The notes beneath the pieces were generated by a model. The model ran no database searches, was not told the DNA's origin, and saw only the letters and a list, made by a program, of their open reading frames with translations. This document shows, piece after piece, positions 1 through 5,615 of a stretch of 5,615 bases of DNA. Position 1 is the stretch's first letter. Every line of letters starts with the position of its first letter. Both the position numbers and the translations under genes were made by a program. The DNA comes from Flavobacterium psychrophilum. Lineage in GTDB: Bacteria > Bacteroidota > Bacteroidia > Flavobacteriales > Flavobacteriaceae. The DNA lies in NCBI GenBank assembly GCA_943325515.2, contig CALPPS020000104.1, positions 1-5,615 on the forward strand, in the 5' to 3' direction.

Positions 1-101
1 ATAAAGAAAAGCAACTGTTTAAGGAAGAATATCTAAAACATGTTGCTTCAGCTAAATTTATATTATTTGATGAACTATATCTAGAAACTTATTTTGGATA
101 A
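1..101 (+). CDS. C-terminal end of an unidentified gene (partial)
   Basis: Reading from base 3, the frame stays open for 32 codons up to a TAA at 99-101, and the other two forward frames are closed by stops within the first 36 bases. The visible tail is charged and helical-looking at first (KEKQLFKEEY), then more hydrophobic and aromatic, ending in LYLETYFG. No family can be recognised from so little. It would converge on the leftward gene that ends at 149, with 47 bases between the stops and no convincing hairpin there. A run of this length can occur by chance in AT-rich DNA, so this is only a probable gene end. Confidence 0.45.
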   Translation, partial: KEKQLFKEEYLKHVASAKFILFDELYLETYFG

Positions 102-148
102 ACTCATTCAGAAAGCGAATACCAATTATGATTTGGAGTTGGGAAAGA

Positions 149-1375
149 TTAACCCACCATTTTCATAACCCAATTCACACCTTTGTTTTCACAAAAACTT
201 TTTAGATTACTGGTAATAATATTTTTATTTTCTCCCGAAGCAAAAAGTGAGGCAACAGCAAATTCGATAGCTGTTTTTTCATTGCTTTCATTTTGAAATA
301 AAATGTTATGGATTCTAAATGGGTTATACACCGATTTATTATTGAAATAAAGCGATTTGCAAATCCAATACAACTGCAGCACATACAAAGCAATGCTGTG
401 GAACTCTTTCTTTTGTTGCTTGATTATGTCATCAATATGATTGTTTAATTCTTTATGAAGGAACAATTCTTCCTTGAAGCCAAAAAGAATTAGTGCCTTC
501 AGTGACCTATAAAGCAACCATGCTTTTTCATTAAGCCCCAAACTAGTTGACAAAACTAGTAATTCAGCTAAATGAAGTTGCCAAGTATCATTGAGGATTC
601 CATTATAACCGTCTATTAGTATTTGACATTCCATCCATCTAGAAAGTTCATGAAAATGGCACTTGTTTTTATCTAATTGTGTGGTTAGTTTTTGAAATTC
701 TTGAATTAAAGGAGAAGATTTATGTTCTTTGTGAGCCGTTTGGCTGATGACAAAACAAAACACATATAATTTCTTGTAATCGTTAGTAACATTGGGTAAA
801 TAGTAATTCACTAATGCCTCTGAAAAATAGTTGTTGTCATTGTTTTCATCAACATAACATTCGTAAAAAAAGAGATGCCCAACACTTATATTTGCTAACA
901 ATTGAAGTAATTCTTTTTGCTGTGTGCTTTTTCGAATATAAGCACCAATTAACTCCGCTGTCGTAAACAAAACAGCTTCATTTTCATTTTCTTTTGCTTT
1001 TTCTAATACAAGGTGCAAGGCTTTAAAATCTTCATTGGCCAAAGCCAACTGCAATACCGCTAAAGAAAAACCGTCAGAGGCCTCTGTTAAAAAATAATTG
1101 GGGTCAAAAGGAACATTCGTTTGATTGTTACAAAAATCTTCCCAATCGATATAATTCAAATACCTTGTAATTAGATTCAAAGTATCTTTATACGGCGTTC
1201 TAAAAGGTTTTACCACGCCATACATCCTCGCAATAGTATGCGGTGAAATAAATAACTTTTCTAAAGTCAATACTTCCGAACACTTTTCAGCATTGGCAAT
1301 GTTCTTTATTTTAAATCCCAATTGGGATTCTAGTTGGTTGCAAAGCGTAATTAGATAAGGATTTGGTTGGTTCAT
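149..1375 (-). CDS. Hypothetical helical-repeat protein with a Bacteroidota-type TIAR/W-E-D-F N-terminal module
   Basis: This encodes 408 residues with no signal peptide or membrane segment, so it is probably cytoplasmic. Residues about 39-82 hold a compact module: FISPHTIARMYGVVK, then PYKDTLNLITRYLNYIDWEDF. This pattern (S-x-x-T-I/L-x-R-h-F/Y-G, then TL-x-x-h-x-x-YL-x-Y-x-x-W-E-x-F) recurs at the N-terminus of many uncharacterised Bacteroidota proteins and resembles a small helical, HTH-like domain; DNA binding is my inference. The rest is alpha-helical, with short hydrophobic helices suggesting a TPR-like solenoid, and includes an aromatic patch, FFYECYVD, at 169-176. The gene at 3610-4824 is a likely paralogue. 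The ATG at 1375 lies 19 bases downstream of a TAnnTTTG element. The gene is divergent from the LamG gene. The frame is certain; the function is unknown. Confidence 0.88.
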   Translation of the reverse strand: MNQPNPYLITLCNQLESQLGFKIKNIANAEKCSEVLTLEKLFISPHTIARMYGVVKPFRTPYKDTLNLITRYLNYIDWEDFCNNQTNVPFDPNYFLTEASDGFSLAVLQLALANEDFKALHLVLEKAKENENEAVLFTTAELIGAYIRKSTQQKELLQLLANISVGHLFFYECYVDENNDNNYFSEALVNYYLPNVTNDYKKLYVFCFVISQTAHKEHKSSPLIQEFQKLTTQLDKNKCHFHELSRWMECQILIDGYNGILNDTWQLHLAELLVLSTSLGLNEKAWLLYRSLKALILFGFKEELFLHKELNNHIDDIIKQQKKEFHSIALYVLQLYWICKSLYFNNKSVYNPFRIHNILFQNESNEKTAIEFAVASLFASGENKNIITSNLKSFCENKGVNWVMKMVG

Positions 1376-1394
1376 GTTTTATTTTATGGCAGCG

Positions 1395-1402
1395 CAAATA
1401 TA
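1395..1402 (-). promoter_or_regulatory. Bacteroidota -7 promoter element for the leftward gene 149-1375
   Basis: On the minus strand the sequence reads TATATTTG, an exact match to the TAnnTTTG -7 consensus of Bacteroidota sigma factor promoters. It ends 19 bases before the ATG at 1375, giving a short leader. No good TTG -33 element sits at the usual 17-23 base spacing; the nearest upstream TTG is 28 bases away. Confidence 0.6.
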
Positions 1403-1424
1403 AGTGGAATCCTTTTTGAAAGTA

Positions 1425-1444
1425 AAGTTGCAATAACTTGCAAT
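1425..1444. promoter_or_regulatory. Possible operator: two TTGCAAT copies one helical turn apart with an AAGTT/AACTT dyad
   Basis: TTGCAAT occurs at 1428-1434 and 1438-1444, exactly 10 bp apart. Its core TTGCAA is self-complementary. An inverted repeat, AAGTT (1425-1429) and AACTT (1435-1439), overlaps it. The site lies between two divergent genes and just upstream of the expected -33 region of the leftward promoter, a position that would suit an activator or a shared regulator. This is inferred from symmetry alone. Confidence 0.3.
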
Positions 1445-1466
1445 TTATTTTGGTTTGGGAATGGAG

Positions 1467-1474
1467 TAATATTG
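1467..1474 (+). promoter_or_regulatory. Weak candidate -7 element for the LamG gene
   Basis: TAATATTG matches TAnnTTTG at all but one fixed position and ends 24 bases before the ATG at 1499. No TTG sits at a standard -33 spacing. It is the best candidate seen in the intergenic region, but it is weak. Confidence 0.3.
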
Positions 1475-1498
1475 TGAATCTTAAAAAATAATAAAATT

Positions 1499-2539
1499 AT
1501 GAAAAAAATTATCTTCTTATTATTAATTGTAACAAATACAATCAACGCTCAAGTTCCTTCTTATGTTCCTACCAACGGATTAGTAGGTTATTGGCCTTTT
1601 AACGGTAATGCCAACGATGAAAGCGGAAACGGGAATAATGGAGTTGTTAATGGTGCAACATTAACTGCAGACAGAAATGGAAATTCTAATAGCGCTTATA
1701 GTTTTGATGGGATTAATAATTATATCCATATTCTAGATGCTCCTTCTTTGAGATTACAAAATGGAACAATCAATTGTTGGGTGAGATATAATAGTATGGA
1801 CAAAATGGCATTATTAATGAAACAAAACATAAATGATGCCAGTGACGGTAATTATGGCTTTGAAATTAATGATTATGCACAGATTTTAGGGCCTGGTCCA
1901 AGAATTATAGGGGTTTATGGTGGTTGTAGTTTTCAAAATTCTATTGCTACGCATACTCCTGGAATAGATTTATCAGGTATGTTATGGCATCAATTAACAG
2001 CAGTTTATGATGTTGGTATAATGAAAATTTATATCGATGGAGCATTAGTTGGTTCTGAAATTACGATATTACCATCAATGAATGCATGCGCGGGAAGTGA
2101 TTTGCTATTAGGAAGAGGTTGGCAAGGTTTTCCGCTTTGGTATTCAGGAGAACTCGACGACTTATCAATCTACAACCGTGTCCTAACTCAAACAGAAATT
2201 ACTAATATATTCAATTCAGCAAACACCAACGAATGCTTAACAATGGTAATCAACACAGGAGCTTTAAGCACAAATCCAGTTACCTATACAAGTTCTGTAA
2301 GTATTTATCCTAACCCAGCTAATGACCAAATAACTATTGATTGTGGCAATCTAGCAAATGTGGTAGGTTGGAATATCAAAATCACAAACATGCTGGGTCA
2401 AGAGGTTTTTAATCAACCCATGAACACTCAACAATACGTGGTACCATTAAACACTTGGACGGGTCAAGGTATGTATTTTGTAAAAATTCTTAATGCTCAA
2501 AACGAAGTAGTCAATATTAAAAAAATCATACTACAATAA
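1499..2539 (+). CDS. Secreted LamG-domain protein with type IX secretion (Por) C-terminal sorting domain
   Basis: This encodes 346 residues. Residues 1-18 are a classic Sec signal peptide (MKK, a hydrophobic stretch, then NAQ). Residues about 25-240 form a LamG/concanavalin A-like jelly-roll domain: it opens with GLVGYWPFNGNANDESGNG, continues with AYSFDGINNYI (66-76) and WHQLTAVYD (163-171), and closes with GELDDLSIYNRVLTQTEI (217-234), the usual end of LamG_3-type domains. A linker of about 30 residues follows. Residues 267-346 are a type A T9SS sorting domain: VSIYPNPA at 267-274, MLGQEVF in the middle, GMYFVKI at 324-330, and a basic KKIILQ end. By family knowledge the protein crosses the outer membrane through the Por system and is released or anchored on the cell surface. 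No catalytic domain is present, so a carbohydrate- or protein-binding role is likely; the ligand is unknown. A hairpin terminator follows. Confidence 0.93.
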   Translation: MKKIIFLLLIVTNTINAQVPSYVPTNGLVGYWPFNGNANDESGNGNNGVVNGATLTADRNGNSNSAYSFDGINNYIHILDAPSLRLQNGTINCWVRYNSMDKMALLMKQNINDASDGNYGFEINDYAQILGPGPRIIGVYGGCSFQNSIATHTPGIDLSGMLWHQLTAVYDVGIMKIYIDGALVGSEITILPSMNACAGSDLLLGRGWQGFPLWYSGELDDLSIYNRVLTQTEITNIFNSANTNECLTMVINTGALSTNPVTYTSSVSIYPNPANDQITIDCGNLANVVGWNIKITNMLGQEVFNQPMNTQQYVVPLNTWTGQGMYFVKILNAQNEVVNIKKIILQ

Positions 2540-2562
2540 TTAATAGAATTTTTATTGTGATG

Positions 2563-2597
2563 AAAGGCCCAACTCAAGTTAGTAGTTGGGCTTTTTT
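2563..2597 (+). terminator. Intrinsic terminator after the LamG gene
   Basis: GCCCAACT (2567-2574) pairs perfectly with AGTTGGGC (2584-2591) around a 9-base loop. AAAG before it can extend the stem against the first Ts after it. Six Ts at 2592-2597 follow. It lies 24 bases after the LamG stop codon and should separate that gene from the nuclease gene, whose ATG is only 25 bases beyond the T-run. Confidence 0.88.
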
Positions 2598-2622
2598 ATT
2601 ATTTTAGCCAAAAAAAATAACG

Positions 2623-3453
2623 ATGCCTGCTAATAAACAAACCCTTTTCATTTTATTATTTCTGTTTGTAACCCTACTTTCTAATGCGCAAGTTTCGGTT
2701 TGCAGTTGGAATATAATGAATTTTGGCAAATCAAAGTCGGATAGTGAATTAGCATTTATTGCTGCAACGCTTAACAAATACGACATTATAACTATTCAAG
2801 AAGTAGTGGCGGGAAATGGCGGTGCACAAGCCGTTGCACGTTTGGTCAACATACTGAACAACAAAGGTGCGCAATGGGATTATGCGGTGAGCGACCCCAC
2901 CACAAGCGACAATCCTTCGAGTAAAGAACGCTATGCCTATGTTTGGAAACCCTCGAAAGTAAAAAAAATAGGGAAATCTTGGCTCGAACAAAACTTTCAA
3001 AAAGAGATTGATAGAGAACCCTATATGAGTACCTTCGAATATAAAGGGAATTTATTTACTCTAGCTTCTTTTCATGCCGTTCCTAAAAAGAAGAACCCTG
3101 AAAGTGAAATTAAATATTTCAAATTATTACCTGCTTTATACCCTACGTTGAATCTAATATTTATGGGTGATTTCAATTGTCCGCAAAGTAATACTGTATT
3201 TACTCCGTTGAAAAAAATGGGATATAAAAACAGTCTAAGTAATCAAAAAACAAGTTTGAAACAAAAATGCATCCATCAAGAGTGTCTGGCTTCTGAATAT
3301 GATAATATGTTCTATAATTCGGGGAAAACAAAACTAAAACAAGCCGGAATTGTACCTTTTTACAATCAATTTGTGACCAATAAAGAAGCCCGAAAAATAT
3401 CAGACCACATTCCTATTTGGAGTTTTTTTGAATTTGGTATACAAAATCAGTAA
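2623..3453 (+). CDS. Secreted DNase I-like endonuclease (endonuclease/exonuclease/phosphatase fold)
   Basis: This encodes 276 residues. An N-terminal signal peptide (about residues 1-23: basic start, FILLFLFVTLL core, SNAQ) indicates Sec export. The mature part has the DNase I-like motifs in order: SWNIMNF with N30; IQEV with metal-binding E60; KERYAYVW (101-108); REP (131-133), which matches the REPA-type segment of DNase I; the first catalytic His in SFHAVP (H151); MGDFN with D183 and N185; EYDNMF with D227; and SDHIPI with D261 and H262. The REP and HAxP segments favour a DNA-cleaving DNase I-type enzyme over a phosphatase or exonuclease III. Family chemistry is metal-dependent hydrolysis of phosphodiester bonds. 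There is no T9SS tail, so the enzyme is periplasmic or released another way. Nutrient scavenging from extracellular DNA is a plausible role, by inference. The ATG was chosen because it begins the signal peptide directly. Confidence 0.92.
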   Translation: MPANKQTLFILLFLFVTLLSNAQVSVCSWNIMNFGKSKSDSELAFIAATLNKYDIITIQEVVAGNGGAQAVARLVNILNNKGAQWDYAVSDPTTSDNPSSKERYAYVWKPSKVKKIGKSWLEQNFQKEIDREPYMSTFEYKGNLFTLASFHAVPKKKNPESEIKYFKLLPALYPTLNLIFMGDFNCPQSNTVFTPLKKMGYKNSLSNQKTSLKQKCIHQECLASEYDNMFYNSGKTKLKQAGIVPFYNQFVTNKEARKISDHIPIWSFFEFGIQNQ

Positions 3454-3460
3454 GAAAACC

Positions 3461-3490
3461 AAAAAAGGCATAAGTTAATTATCCTTTTTT
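3461..3490. terminator. Bidirectional intrinsic terminator between convergent genes
   Basis: AAAAAAGG (3461-3468) pairs with CCTTTTTT (3483-3490), and ATAA (3470-3473) pairs with TTAT (3479-3482). One C at 3469 is bulged and the loop is GTTAA. The arms supply a T-run on both strands, so the same hairpin can stop the nuclease transcript (7 bases past its stop) and the leftward transcript from 3610-4824 (about 120 bases past its stop). The remaining bases, 3491-3609, are AT-rich and show nothing else convincing. Confidence 0.8.
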
Positions 3491-3609
3491 ATGAGAAAAA
3501 TGGTAAGGAGAACAAGCAAAATTTGACTAAAATTATTTTCTTCTTTTTCAGTATCACTTAAAAAAACAATCGAATCATTTTTTCAATCAATTATATCCAA
3601 AGGGTTACT

Positions 3610-4824
3610 TCAATTTAAATTTTGAATCAAACTACTATATATAGCAATCATTCGGGTTTTAAAATTTAAATCAAATCGGTCAGGTTTAATCTGCTTGAAT
3701 ACCAAAATAGCTTCTTCTTTTCTCTCCTTTTTAACCAATGCAAAAGCATAATATACTTTCAATTGATTGAAATTCAACTCTGCCCAATAACCTAATATTG
3801 CCGTATGTTTTGATGCATTTTGTTCAACAAGCGCAATAATGGTTTCAAAAGCCTCAACGGCATACAAATAAGTACTAATGATGAAAATACTGCTCACTCG
3901 GTGTCCTGAATCATTATCATTGGTTGAAGCATGTTTTAGTATTTTGTCAACTAATTTATCGTGATGCAAACTATTTTCAAAATGTTTGTCATAATAAAGT
4001 TGCACCCCCAACCAGCGCATGGCAAGCATATTATGACTTGGCGACTCGGTTATTTTATTGTAATGCTCCAAAAACAATTCCCATTGATGGTTATCGGCAA
4101 AATAATTACAATGAATTAAATGATAAAAAGTTGCGATGGATGGATTGTTTTTATAACTATTTTCTAAAAGCGGTAAATAATAGTGTTGCTCGGGAACCAC
4201 CAACCATTCTAGGAAATAATTTTCTGCAAAAGGCAAATGATGATAATGGCCAATGGCAATTTCAGCAAGCCAATCATGTTGTTCGCATAAACTACCTAAC
4301 AAATGAATTGTATGATAAATGGCGTATTTATAGGATTCTGAAAACTCAAAAACAACTTGTAATTCAAATAATCTTTTAAAGAAAACTTCGTCTTTTTGAT
4401 GTGCTTTGCAAAGTATGATTTGGTTTATGGTTTCAAATAAAAGAGCAGATTTTGAACTCGCGTTGAGTTTATTAAATAGATCCTCTATTGAAATGGTGTT
4501 TTGAATGACTTCAAACAAAATGGCTTTTTGATGTAATATGTTTTGCTCAGCATAACTTTTTATTAACCCTTCCCAGCTAGGATAACCAATATAGCTTGAA
4601 AAAACATTTAAAGTAAAAATAGAAGGAGAAGAATCACTTTTTTTAATACTGAAAAGTCTAGCGATAGTATCTACTGACAAGCGTTGATTAATTGCAGCTA
4701 GAATAGCCTCTTCCAATAATTTGCAATCATTAGTTGTAACAATAGGTTTAGAAAACGTATTAATAATAAGTTCTTTCAAATAAGCTAAATGCTCTTCTTT
4801 GGGTTCTTGAAGTAATCTTGGCAT
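3610..4824 (-). CDS. Hypothetical TPR-like protein, distant paralogue of the gene at 149-1375
   Basis: This encodes 404 residues from the ATG at 4824. The frame extends upstream to a TTG at 4851, but the nine extra residues are unremarkable and ATG is the usual start here, so I chose ATG. There is no signal peptide or membrane helix. The N-terminal module at about 49-88 reads LSVDTIARLFSIKK then FTLNVFSSYIGYPSWEGL, matching residue for residue the pattern in the other leftward gene (TIAR, TLN, Y, W-E). The rest is helical; the segment around 345-404 looks like TPR helices (NQLKVYYAFALVKKERKEEA, then an IKPD turn). An aromatic patch, PFAENYFLEW (198-207), sits in a place similar to FFYECYVD of the paralogue. 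Function is unknown; a regulatory or scaffold role is only a guess. No clear TAnnTTTG promoter is seen upstream, but a triplicated TATTTG motif lies there. Confidence 0.87.
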   Translation of the reverse strand: MPRLLQEPKEEHLAYLKELIINTFSKPIVTTNDCKLLEEAILAAINQRLSVDTIARLFSIKKSDSSPSIFTLNVFSSYIGYPSWEGLIKSYAEQNILHQKAILFEVIQNTISIEDLFNKLNASSKSALLFETINQIILCKAHQKDEVFFKRLFELQVVFEFSESYKYAIYHTIHLLGSLCEQHDWLAEIAIGHYHHLPFAENYFLEWLVVPEQHYYLPLLENSYKNNPSIATFYHLIHCNYFADNHQWELFLEHYNKITESPSHNMLAMRWLGVQLYYDKHFENSLHHDKLVDKILKHASTNDNDSGHRVSSIFIISTYLYAVEAFETIIALVEQNASKHTAILGYWAELNFNQLKVYYAFALVKKERKEEAILVFKQIKPDRFDLNFKTRMIAIYSSLIQNLN

Positions 4825-4859
4825 AGCACGAAAATAGTGACAATTACCCAAATAACAAC

Positions 4860-4884
4860 TATTTGTTCTATTTGCCTTTATTTG
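4860..4884 (+). repeat. Three TATTTG copies spaced 9-10 bp apart
   Basis: TATTTG occurs at 4860-4865, 4869-4874 and 4879-4884, close to helical periodicity, about 36-60 bases upstream of the leftward start at 4824. Read on the gene's own strand they are CAAATA. They do not fit the TAnnTTTG promoter pattern in either orientation. They could be iterated protein-binding sites or simple AT-rich coincidence. Confidence 0.4.
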
Positions 4885-4975
4885 CTTTTAATAGCAATTT
4901 TGTTTTGAGGTATTTTTGAGGGAAATTATTTTAAAAAATATTAAAAAATTACACCCCAAGCTCTGCTAAGACTAC

Positions 4976-5094
4976 CGACTTCATAACATTTATAAAGATA
5001 ATTAAACCACCAATTGGCGATTTTTTGCATTTATATATTTTTTTATTGTAGCCAGTTTAACGATTGATTCATTTTTATAAAAAGGCGACTTCAT
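4976..5094 (+). repeat. Direct repeat CGACTTCAT, two copies 110 bp apart
   Basis: CGACTTCAT is found at 4976-4984 and 5086-5094. On the minus strand both read ATGAAGTCG. The similarity does not clearly extend beyond nine bases, so this may be a chance match or the trace of an old duplication. Confidence 0.35.
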
Positions 5095-5190
5095 GATAGC
5101 TCTCGCACTATATACATGATAATCAATACTTAATAAAAATCTAAATTCTTTTTTCAAGGAAATAATTTAAAATGTAAAGAATAAAATATG

Positions 5191-5198
5191 TAAATTTG
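5191..5198 (+). promoter_or_regulatory. -7 promoter element of the toxin-antitoxin operon
   Basis: TAAATTTG matches the TAnnTTTG consensus exactly and ends 19 bases before the ATG at 5218, the same distance as at the leftward promoter at 1395-1402. No TTG lies at the usual -33 position. TAAATTT recurs at 5204-5210, 13 bases downstream, so a repressor such as the antitoxin itself could bind across the start region. Confidence 0.6.
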
Positions 5199-5217
5199 TT
5201 TTTTAAATTTTAGCATC

Positions 5218-5448
5218 ATGGAACTTATAGAAATCAACCAAAAAATAATGTTGGGTAAGCCTGTCATAAAAGGAACAAGAATTACCGTTGAACATATCAT
5301 TTCTTTGCTTTCTCAAGACATTAGCATCGATGAAATTTTAGTAGAATACAAAGGCTTAGAAAAAGCACACATATTAGCTTGTTTGCAATATGCTGAAAAT
5401 TTATTAGAAAAAACAACTACTTTCGACCTTGATAAAATAGCTTCTTAA
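5218..5448 (+). CDS. DUF433-family antitoxin-like protein
   Basis: This encodes 76 residues, a normal length for the family. The diagnostic segment is LGKPVIKGTRITVEHI (12-27), followed by SLLSQDISIDEILVEY (29-44) and the helix HILACLQYAENLL (51-63). These match the DUF433 pattern: GxPxIxGTRI/V, an S-x-x-E/D-I-L-x-x-Y helix, then an A-C-L-x-Y-A helix. DUF433 proteins carry a winged-helix DNA-binding fold and, by comparative genomics, commonly sit beside DUF5615 PIN-like proteins as predicted type II antitoxins. The next gene is exactly that partner and begins at the base following this stop codon (TAA then ATG), so translation is probably coupled. The tail after residue 64 likely contacts the toxin. 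Autoregulation of the promoter at 5191 is expected but not shown. Confidence 0.92.
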   Translation: MELIEINQKIMLGKPVIKGTRITVEHIISLLSQDISIDEILVEYKGLEKAHILACLQYAENLLEKTTTFDLDKIAS

Positions 5449-5615
5449 ATGAGGTTTTTAGTTGATGAATGTGTCGGCACAACCGTTTCATCCTATTTAA
5501 AATCAGAAAATCATATTGTTTTTTGTGTTTTTGAGGAATTTCGTGGGGCTTCTGATGAGCAGATACTTCAAAAATGTTTTGATGAAAACTATATCCTAAT
5601 CACTTCGGACAAAGA
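5449..5615 (+). CDS. DUF5615 PIN-like toxin (partial, cut by window end)
   Basis: Fifty-five codons are visible before the window ends. The N-terminus MRFLVDECVG has the conserved Asp6-Glu7 pair of DUF5615 PIN-like proteins. EEFRGASDEQIL (29-40) corresponds to the usual G-x-x-D-x-x-h-L segment with D36, and NYILITSDK (47-55) matches the ILIT-x-DK motif, with D54 a likely metal ligand. PIN-fold toxins are metal-dependent ribonucleases that cut RNA; activity of the DUF5615 branch is inferred from that fold. The family is about 110-120 residues long, so roughly half is missing, including the usual F-G and later conserved residues just past DK. It directly abuts the DUF433 gene and is co-transcribed with it. 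Its RNA target cannot be told from sequence. Confidence 0.9.
   Translation, partial: MRFLVDECVGTTVSSYLKSENHIVFCVFEEFRGASDEQILQKCFDENYILITSDK

Larger units (their letters stand above)
4825..5217. other. Gene-poor 393-bp intergenic stretch
   Basis: No confident gene lies here. It separates the leftward paralogue from the rightward toxin-antitoxin pair. It contains the triple TATTTG motif next to the leftward start, a 9-bp direct repeat, the promoter of the antitoxin gene at its right end, and two islands richer in GC than their surroundings (about 4951-4985 and 5084-5108). Two short minus-strand frames are open: 5002-5157 (51 codons from a TTG) and 4941-5030 (29 codons from an ATG). Runs of this length are expected by chance at this base composition, so I do not call them as genes. 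Confidence 0.6.

Noticed and set aside
119..137. CCAATTATGATTTGG as a terminator between the partial gene and the gene at 149-1375
   Set aside because: Only four base pairs (CCAA/TTGG) form and there is no T-run, too weak for a terminator.
202..393. A 63-codon leftward frame inside the gene at 149-1375
   Set aside because: It is an alternative phase of the same strand within a confident gene and has no recognisable features.
2604..3000. Leftward open frames of 60 and 83 codons over the nuclease gene
   Set aside because: They overlap a gene with a complete set of DNase I motifs and show no features of their own.
3559..3600. T-run and AATC-rich segment as a dedicated terminator for the leftward gene at 3610
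   Set aside because: No stable stem precedes the T-run; the two-way hairpin at 3461-3490 is a better candidate.
3924..4379. A 151-codon rightward open frame antisense to the second helical-repeat gene
   Set aside because: It lies wholly inside a long gene whose family pattern is clear, it has no recognisable domain, and it reads as a mirror of the real coding frame.
4825..4851. Longer start at a TTG for the leftward gene at 3610-4824
   Set aside because: The extension begins with TTG and adds nine residues with no conserved look, whereas a good ATG is available at 4824.

Overview
The window looks like chromosomal DNA from a member of the Bacteroidota, most likely a flavobacterium. It is very AT-rich. 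Two genes have a TAnnTTTG-type -7 promoter element just upstream, translation starts lack Shine-Dalgarno sequences, and one secreted protein ends in a type IX secretion (Por) sorting domain. No rRNA, tRNA, CRISPR array or insertion sequence is visible.

Layout. The left edge holds the last 32 codons of a rightward gene of unknown function (1-101). It converges on a leftward gene (149-1375) for a 408-residue, mostly helical protein with a conserved N-terminal module. A 123-bp divergent intergenic region carries a good promoter for that gene and a small dyad. Two rightward secreted-protein genes follow: a LamG-domain protein with a C-terminal sorting domain (1499-2539) that ends at a strong hairpin terminator, and a secreted DNase I-like nuclease (2623-3453). 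A two-way terminator (3461-3490) separates the nuclease from a second leftward gene (3610-4824), which appears to be a distant paralogue of the first. About 390 bp without a confident gene (4825-5217) contain a triplicated TATTTG motif, a 9-bp direct repeat and two short open frames that could be relics. The right edge holds a toxin-antitoxin-type pair: a complete DUF433 antitoxin-like gene (5218-5448) and, starting at the next base, a DUF5615 PIN-like toxin gene cut by the window end (5449-5615).

How the genes fit together. The LamG protein and the nuclease are both exported and could act on outside polymers or DNA, but a terminator between them argues against one operon. The two leftward paralogues bracket this secreted pair; their role is unknown, and their N-terminal module looks like a small helical, possibly DNA-binding, domain. 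The toxin-antitoxin pair is a separate accessory module with its own promoter. I see no convincing undescribed multi-gene system. The least explained elements are the paralogue pair and the gap at 4825-5217.
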